A DNA stretch of 26,821 nucleotides from CAZCGA01 sp964498075 (GTDB lineage: Bacteria; Desulfobacterota; Binatia; HRBIN30): the NCBI GenBank assembly GCA_964498075.1, contig CAZCGA010000091.1:1-26821 (forward strand), given 5' to 3'. Shown one piece after another: positions 21,871 to 26,821 of this stretch. The translations under genes and the position numbers were made by a program. The stretch's first letter is position 1, and every line of letters begins with the position of its first letter. The notes under the pieces were generated by a model, which saw only the letters and a list, made by a program, of their open reading frames with translations, was not told the DNA's origin and did not search any database.

Positions 21871-22680
21871 ATGCAACTGCCGCTCGGAAGCATCAGAGTT
21901 GGTTGCGTATCCGTTGCCTGCGCCGTTCTGACGTTCTGCGCGCCGCCGCTCACCATTGCGGCTGAGACAGCGGAGTCTCAACCGAGCGGCGTGTACGTGA
22001 ACAATCCGCTCCATCCGGAGGAGTGTGACAGTGCACAGCAGGAGGCGGCGCGGCAGCTGCGGGAGAACCCAGGCAGTGCATACTGGCAGCGCGTGGAAGC
22101 CGAGGCGCTGTTGTGCAGCGGACTCGCGGCCGACGACCCGGTTGCCTTGGACGAGGCTGCGGTGAGGTTTCGCGAGCTAGTTCGAGGCAACTCCGGCGAC
22201 GTTCACGTCGTCATCGGTCTCGCGGATGCGGTGCGCCGCCGCTACCCCGCGTCTGCGGAGGCGGCCACGACGTTGGAGCAGGCGCTGGCGGTCGTGCGAC
22301 CTGAAGCTAGGGACCTGCACGGGTATCTGGCGGCGAACCTCGCTTCGGTGCGTCTGAGTCAAGCCGCGTGCACTCAATCGGTGCGAACCCGCCCGGTGCA
22401 GAGCTACGCGGACGTGTGCATTCAAGAGAGTGCGTTTCGGATTGCGGAAGCGCTGGAGTTGCTCGGAGCAGACCCGCTCCGCCAGACCGATCCGGCGCAG
22501 TGGCTGGTTCAAGAAGGGGAGCTGCTGCGCTGGTCAGGGCAACTCGCAGCGTCCGCCCGGAGATTCCGGAGTGCTCTGCAGCTCCCCGGCCTCGATGAGC
22601 GAAGACGAGAGTCGATTACGATCAGGTTGCGTCAGACGGAAGCACTTATGTCACGGCACCGGTCCGGTTTGGACTGGTAG
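21871..22680 (+). CDS. Secreted helical-repeat (TPR-like) protein
   Basis: A 269-residue exported protein. The ATG at 21871 (MQLPLGS) gives a signal peptide ending LTIAAETA; an in-frame GTG at 21856 would add five residues. The mature protein is nearly all helical with Ala-rich pairs of helices resembling degenerate TPR units, for example EAARQLRENPGSAYWQRVEAE and QWLVQEGELLRWSGQLAASARRF. Five scattered cysteines are present. It probably mediates protein contacts in the periplasm. No named family is recognised. It precedes the beta-helix protein by 14 bases and is likely co-transcribed with it. Confidence 0.7.
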   Translation: MQLPLGSIRVGCVSVACAVLTFCAPPLTIAAETAESQPSGVYVNNPLHPEECDSAQQEAARQLRENPGSAYWQRVEAEALLCSGLAADDPVALDEAAVRFRELVRGNSGDVHVVIGLADAVRRRYPASAEAATTLEQALAVVRPEARDLHGYLAANLASVRLSQAACTQSVRTRPVQSYADVCIQESAFRIAEALELLGADPLRQTDPAQWLVQEGELLRWSGQLAASARRFRSALQLPGLDERRRESITIRLRQTEALMSRHRSGLDW

Positions 22681-22694
22681 AAAGGACTCCTGTG

Positions 22695-24782
22695 ATGAAC
22701 ACACGTACGATGGTGGTGGCATTGGGTTTGGGCGTTCTCGCGCTTCCACGGACCGGTCATTCAAGCCCCGCGTGCCCGAGCGCGAACGCCGACGTGAAGA
22801 TGATGGTGATCAATGCGAGCGGAGTGTCCGCACCCATGATCACGGTGACTGCCACGCAACTCGCAGCCAACTGCGATGGTGGCACGGGCGCGACGACGCC
22901 GCAGACGCGGCAGTTTACCTGCAACTTCTCGAACGGCTTGGGTCCGGCAATGGACTGCGGAACGATCACTGGCCTTCAGCCTGGCGTCTGGTTGTTTGAT
23001 CTGACTGGCCCCCAACCCATGCCCCCCTCCATGCCCAACGTTACCCAGCGGCAATTTCAGAAGGATGTGATGATCGGCGGAACGCCGAACCCGAACAAGA
23101 TTCACTGGACCTTGTTCCCTCAAGTGCTGTCGGTGAACAATGCCGGATCGACGAACACTACAGGAACGTTTCGCAAGGCAATCGGCGACGCCAATATTGT
23201 CAGCGATCCGCCAGGTGGGTTCATGCCTGTGCTCATCCAGCTCCTGGCCGGCCAGAGTTTCACCATCGCTCAGAACAGTTCGTTGCCGACGCTGACCAAG
23301 GGTAGGGTGACCGTGGACCTCACGAGCAATCTGGGAACGAACGGGGTCACGATCGACTTTGGCTCTCAAGGAACCAGCGGCGCCGCCGGGTGGACGATTA
23401 CCAGCGGCCACAACGATCTCATTCGGTTCACCATGCAGAACATCGCACAAGATACGACCACCAAGGACGTGCTCGCCATCCAAAATGCAAACGCAGACGA
23501 CAACGTGCTCGACGGCATGGTGCTGACGGACACGCGTACCAGCCCAGGTGTTTTTGGGCGCCATCGCTTGTTCCTCATGAATGGAGCAGGCGACAACTTC
23601 CAGATCCGCGTTCCTGGGGGAGCCCAAGTGCTCAGCGGAGCGGCGAACTACGTCAAGAACTGTGATATCAATGGGGGGTCGCAGAGCAACGGGCACCATG
23701 GCATTGACGTCACGCAAAACGCGCGCGTCGTGATTGAGCACAACAAGATCCATCACAACCGCGAGGGCGGTATTCGTGCCGAGGGGACTGGCCAGGCACA
23801 GGCCAAGTACAATCTCATAGAGAACAACGGTATCGCCGGCACCAGCGGCAACGGGATCGCCGTCGTCAAGCAGGACAACCCCTACGTTGATGGTGGAACG
23901 TTGAGTACGACCAGAAACCGAATCCGCTCGAATTACAACGGTGCCGTGAAGACCGTCTGCAGCGCCGTTGCCACCGTCACTGGAGACTACGCGGCGAGTA
24001 GCGTGAACGGTCCCGGAGTTGCGATTACAAACCTCGGCGCCGACGGGTGCAACACTTCGCATATGCCCACCGCGACGATCGGCGAGACGACGGCCGCGCT
24101 GAATGCGCAGGACGGTGCAGTGGTGTCCGGTCAGGTCACGGTTGCCGGTGTCTCGTTTGGAACGAACACCTCAACCGGCAAGAACGCGTTCACCAAGAAC
24201 AACTGCACGGGCACGCCCCCGAATGACGTGTGCACGAACTTCGCGAATCGAACCTCCCCGGCAGTGACCGGGCTGAACGCCATCAACAACCAGTGGCAGC
24301 ATTCCGGCACCGCGAGCAGCTGCACGGGGAGCTGCAATTGCGGCGTGTGCGACGCGAGCTGCACGTCACCGATCTGTCTGCAAGACATTCACAACGATCC
24401 GCAGACCAGCACGAAATACTCGCCGCCACTGATGTATCGTAGTGGCGCACCGGCGTTCGATCCTACGACCCCTTTCTATCCGAGGAAAGTCGCGAATTCG
24501 ACGGACATCGTGTGGTTCCAGGGCTCGGGATTCAATGTCATCGAAGGGGTCGCCGCTGGCGGAGACAAGTGTAGTCCCTCCGTGAAAGGGAATTGTGTCT
24601 CGCTCTACATCGGAGGCGAGTTCATCGGGTTTATCATCAACACCGGAGATACCGCCACCACGATCTTCTCGGGCGCCGGGCTCGGATGCTCGCAGCCAAT
24701 CGAGTATCACATCACTCGGGTGGATTCGAACAATCAGGCACTGCCGGACGCGGTAGCCACCTTTTGTACCAACGACCCGTGA
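22695..24782 (+). CDS. Secreted right-handed parallel beta-helix protein
   Basis: A 695-residue exported protein. The signal peptide runs to about RTGHSS. Around residues 145-190 is the start-of-helix pattern VNNAGSTNTTGTFRKAIGDANI, as in surface beta-helix proteins. Residues about 195-420 carry repeated strand-turn units with the PbH1 look (IEHNKIHHNREGGIRAEG, YNLIENNGIAGTSGNGIAVV, TRNRIRSNYNGAV). A compact Cys cluster CTGSCNCGVCDASCTSPIC lies near 541-560 and more cysteines near the end. Such folds often bind or cleave polysaccharides, but I see no catalytic signature. AAGGA at 22682-22686, eight bases upstream, supports the ATG at 22695. It is the second gene of a secreted-protein group. 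Confidence 0.82.
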   Translation: MNTRTMVVALGLGVLALPRTGHSSPACPSANADVKMMVINASGVSAPMITVTATQLAANCDGGTGATTPQTRQFTCNFSNGLGPAMDCGTITGLQPGVWLFDLTGPQPMPPSMPNVTQRQFQKDVMIGGTPNPNKIHWTLFPQVLSVNNAGSTNTTGTFRKAIGDANIVSDPPGGFMPVLIQLLAGQSFTIAQNSSLPTLTKGRVTVDLTSNLGTNGVTIDFGSQGTSGAAGWTITSGHNDLIRFTMQNIAQDTTTKDVLAIQNANADDNVLDGMVLTDTRTSPGVFGRHRLFLMNGAGDNFQIRVPGGAQVLSGAANYVKNCDINGGSQSNGHHGIDVTQNARVVIEHNKIHHNREGGIRAEGTGQAQAKYNLIENNGIAGTSGNGIAVVKQDNPYVDGGTLSTTRNRIRSNYNGAVKTVCSAVATVTGDYAASSVNGPGVAITNLGADGCNTSHMPTATIGETTAALNAQDGAVVSGQVTVAGVSFGTNTSTGKNAFTKNNCTGTPPNDVCTNFANRTSPAVTGLNAINNQWQHSGTASSCTGSCNCGVCDASCTSPICLQDIHNDPQTSTKYSPPLMYRSGAPAFDPTTPFYPRKVANSTDIVWFQGSGFNVIEGVAAGGDKCSPSVKGNCVSLYIGGEFIGFIINTGDTATTIFSGAGLGCSQPIEYHITRVDSNNQALPDAVATFCTNDP

Positions 24783-24888
24783 GATCTGAGGTGCCAGGTG
24801 CTCGCCGCGATGCGAAACTCACTTGTCGCATACCCACTTGCGTGCCTTGGCAATCATTTTCATGATGCCTCATGAGAGACGATGCGTG

Positions 24889-26772
24889 ATGAATCCCGTG
24901 GCAAGTCCTGCGGTGAGTGCATGGTGGCGGTGCGTAGCTGTCGGGATAGGTGGCTGTATCCTGAGTGCGGCTGGTTCTCCGGCCGCTGCGTCGGCGCGCG
25001 AGCTCGCCTATGTTGCCAACTACAGCTCCGCGAGCGTTTCTGTGATCGATACGCAGACCAACCTCGTCGTGGACACGATTGAGCTCGATCCTGAAGAGGC
25101 ATCACCGGGGAGCATTGCCATTAGCTTAGACGGTACACGGGCGTTCCTTACGAACAGCGGGACGCCGGGCAATCTCATCGTCATCGACACCGTGGCGAAT
25201 GAAGCCGTCAAGACGGTGCTCTTGGGGCCGTTTCTTTCCGGGGTGGCGATTGCCCCGAACGGAACCGTGTACATCGGCAAAGGATCCTCAGTCTTCGATC
25301 CAGCGGACCGAGTTGTGCTGTTCGATGCCAGCACCGAGCTGGTGACAGGAAGCATCCCGATCGACAACTTTCCGTCTGATGTGGCAGTCACGCCCAATGG
25401 CGCGTTTGCCTACGTTCCGGGTGTCCTGGGGTTTCCTACTGGTGAAGTCCTACCTTTCTTCATCTCGGTCATCGACACGGCTACAAATGCGGTCGTGGAC
25501 ACGATCGCCCTCGGTGCCAATCAAAGCCCTCGCGATGTCGGGTTCGCGCCGAACGGTGATCGCGCCTATGTGACGATCGGCGGCGACAATCAGCTCCTCG
25601 TAGTTGATACGGCTACCAACCAAGCGGTGACCGCAATCGCGGTCGGCCGGGCGCCGTGCGACGTCGTCGTCAGCCCTGACGCCCGCTTCGCCTACGTGAC
25701 GAACCGGCTGTCGAATGACGTCTCAGTGGTCGACCTGTCGACGAATACAGTCGCTGCGAGCATCCCCGCGGGTCCCGGTCCGTCTGGGGTGGCGATAACG
25801 GCCGATGGGAGCACCGTGTACGTCACGAACTTCGACGCCGACTTCGTCTCCGTGATCGATACGGCAACCAACAAAGTCGTCGGCACCATCGCGGTTGGAA
25901 TGATGCCGGGCGATGTGCAGATCGCGGACATCCCCTCGCCCACCGCGACGCCGACGCGAGGGCCGGCAACGGCCACGCCGCCGGCGGCTGCGTCGGGAGG
26001 TGGCGGCTGCAACGTCGAGCCGCGCGGTGGTGGGTTGCCGTGGGTGGTCCTCGTGCTTGCGCTGTGCCTCCTGTCACGTGGACGACGCATACGGTGCGGC
26101 GGAGTCTCTCGACCGTTCGCAGTGCGCGCTGCGCCGTGGTGTTTGATCCTTTTGACCGTTGCCGGTGCTGGTTGTGGCGATGACGACGCCGGAGCACCGG
26201 CTCCCGTGACCTACACGCTGGACACGGTTGCGGGCAGCGGCGAGCGAGGATCTGGTGGCGATGGCGGACCCGCCATCGCGGCGGCGCTCGATTCGCCGAT
26301 CTCCGCGGCGCTCGATGTCGACGGGAGCTTGTATCTCGCCGATTTCACCAACGGCGTTCGCGTCGTGCGCCACGGTATCATCGAAGCGATCGTGCTCCCC
26401 GACCCGATCGTGAGCGTGAATCGCCTGACCCTTGCCGGGTCTGCTCTCTATTTGATCGCGAACAAGCCGGGCCCGCCGGGCGGGCGAGCCCGCGTAGTGG
26501 TCTTACGATATGGCCTTGAGACACGCGAATTGACCGAGGTGGTACTGCCACCGCGTCTCGTGGGTGCGGTTTTCTCCGATATTGACGTGCACGGTGATGA
26601 GCTGTTGGCGAGCACCGTCTCCCAAGTGTTCAGCATTGCGCCCGATGGGACTGCCTCCCTATTTGCCGGCCGGGGCAATTTTGGATTCGGAGGCCCTGGC
26701 CTGAACGACGGCGGAGCGGCACCGGGAGCCTCGATCGAGTTCTTGGGTTCGGTTGCCGTCGATGACGCCTAG
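24889..26772 (+). CDS. YVTN-type beta-propeller surface protein fused in frame to an NHL-type lipoprotein segment
   Basis: A 627-residue open frame with two parts. Part 1 has a signal peptide (MNPVASPAV to AAASA), seven or so 40-residue YVTN repeats (FAYVTNRLSNDVSVVDLSTN, TVYVTNFDADFVSVIDTATN), a short PT linker and a C-terminal sorting signal at 25993-26094. A protein of this type normally ends there. Instead the frame continues without a stop codon into part 2: a hydrophobic, lipobox-like segment ending VAGAGC (Cys429) and an NHL-propeller start (TVAGSGERGSGGDGGPA, ALDVDGSLYLADFTNG). The frame then stops abruptly at 26772 inside a further repeat (GSVAVDDA). ATG 24889 is preferred over earlier in-frame codons at 24823 and 24862 for signal-peptide shape. 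Either a true fusion or two genes merged by a sequence error. Confidence 0.75.
   Translation: MNPVASPAVSAWWRCVAVGIGGCILSAAGSPAAASARELAYVANYSSASVSVIDTQTNLVVDTIELDPEEASPGSIAISLDGTRAFLTNSGTPGNLIVIDTVANEAVKTVLLGPFLSGVAIAPNGTVYIGKGSSVFDPADRVVLFDASTELVTGSIPIDNFPSDVAVTPNGAFAYVPGVLGFPTGEVLPFFISVIDTATNAVVDTIALGANQSPRDVGFAPNGDRAYVTIGGDNQLLVVDTATNQAVTAIAVGRAPCDVVVSPDARFAYVTNRLSNDVSVVDLSTNTVAASIPAGPGPSGVAITADGSTVYVTNFDADFVSVIDTATNKVVGTIAVGMMPGDVQIADIPSPTATPTRGPATATPPAAASGGGGCNVEPRGGGLPWVVLVLALCLLSRGRRIRCGGVSRPFAVRAAPWCLILLTVAGAGCGDDDAGAPAPVTYTLDTVAGSGERGSGGDGGPAIAAALDSPISAALDVDGSLYLADFTNGVRVVRHGIIEAIVLPDPIVSVNRLTLAGSALYLIANKPGPPGGRARVVVLRYGLETRELTEVVLPPRLVGAVFSDIDVHGDELLASTVSQVFSIAPDGTASLFAGRGNFGFGGPGLNDGGAAPGASIEFLGSVAVDDA
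25993..26094 (+). other. MYXO-CTERM-like C-terminal protein-sorting signal, internal to the open frame
   Basis: The encoded segment is SGGGGC followed by a short polar stretch, a hydrophobic helix (LPWVVLVLALCLL) and a basic cluster SRGRRIR. Gly-rich Cys, helix and Arg tail is the tripartite layout of Cys-type CTERM anchors that are cleaved and lipid-linked. It is preceded by a PT linker, as expected. Here about 225 residues follow it, which would block normal function. Confidence 0.65.
26122..26772 (+). other. Probable separate NHL-repeat lipoprotein reading, 3' truncated
   Basis: A GTG at 26122, in frame with the YVTN protein, would start an independent 216-residue product. VRAAPWC is the n-region, LILLTVAGAG the hydrophobic core, Cys18 the lipidation site (Gly at -3 is unusual), then GDDDAGAP. 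The mature part opens with the NHL pattern (VAGSGERGSGGDGG) and has two or three propeller-like repeats before the TAG at 26770. Whole NHL propellers need about six, so the gene looks cut short. No Shine-Dalgarno sequence is evident. Confidence 0.45.
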
Positions 26773-26821
26773 CGCGGGGCGGTGCCCGCAACCCAATCTT
26801 CACGAAATGGCGTCTCCTCGG

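Noticed and set aside
1..26821. tRNA, rRNA, integrase, transposase and attachment sites
   Set aside because: None was recognisable on either strand. The repeats present are REP-like palindromes without an adjacent transposase gene.

Overview
The window is high-GC, densely coded bacterial DNA with a diderm (outer-membrane) cell plan. The evidence for that plan is lipoprotein signal peptides, a TPR protein with an outer-membrane beta-barrel, FecR-domain periplasmic proteins and a Tat translocase. Long Thr/Pro 'TPT' linkers in secreted proteins, a Cys-containing Gly-rich C-terminal sorting signal, beta-propeller surface proteins and dispersed REP-like palindromes fit an uncultured deltaproteobacterial-type lineage. 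Candidatus Binatia (Binatota) is my best guess, but this is inference without a marker gene. I see no rRNA, tRNA, CRISPR array, transposase or phage gene.

Layout: (1) 1-2909 is a small xenobiotic/lipid-type module: a cytochrome P450 (minus) divergent from a GST-fold protein (plus), followed by a 34-codon remnant of a sulfatase. (2) 2989-4064 is a TatA/B-TatC pair, overlapping by one base at the stop and start codons. (3) 4221-6608 is a large secreted protein with a TP linker and a Cys-rich C-terminal module. (4) 6640-11418 (all minus) holds a DUF4911-like small protein, a DUF218/YdcF-like protein, a multi-TM GT-C-like protein, a FecR-domain protein, an alpha/beta hydrolase and a small lipoprotein. 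(5) 11662-16735 (plus) is a tightly coupled three-gene unit: a lipoprotein with a TP stalk and a 7-bladed streptogramin-lyase-like propeller, a Slam-sized TPR/outer-membrane beta-barrel protein, and a FecR-domain protein. This is the strongest candidate for an undescribed surface-display system. (6) 20292-16738 (minus) is a coupled acyl-CoA module: desulforedoxin-like protein, enoyl-CoA hydratase, acyl-CoA ligase, enoyl-CoA hydratase, then a second desulforedoxin-like protein. The middle three genes overlap by GTGA. Both desulforedoxin-like genes are very short. (7) 20573-21631 (minus) is a YgfZ/GcvT-like folate-binding protein. (8) 21871-26772 (plus) is a set of secreted proteins: a helical repeat protein, a parallel beta-helix protein, and a YVTN-propeller protein whose C-terminal sorting signal is followed, with no stop codon, by a second lipoprotein-like NHL-propeller segment.

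How it works together: about half the coding capacity is devoted to exported, surface-anchored repeat proteins (three distinct propeller types, a beta-helix, TP stalks). Plausible export and anchoring parts lie in the same window (Tat, a TPR-barrel, lipoprotein signals, a CTERM-like signal). The metabolic genes (P450, GST, alpha/beta hydrolase, acyl-CoA ligase, crotonases) look like oxidation and CoA-dependent breakdown of hydrophobic or aromatic acids. Two clusters of REP-like inverted repeats (16925-17050 and 20347-20558) lie inside or next to the acyl-CoA module. All function calls come from reading motifs; no database search was run.
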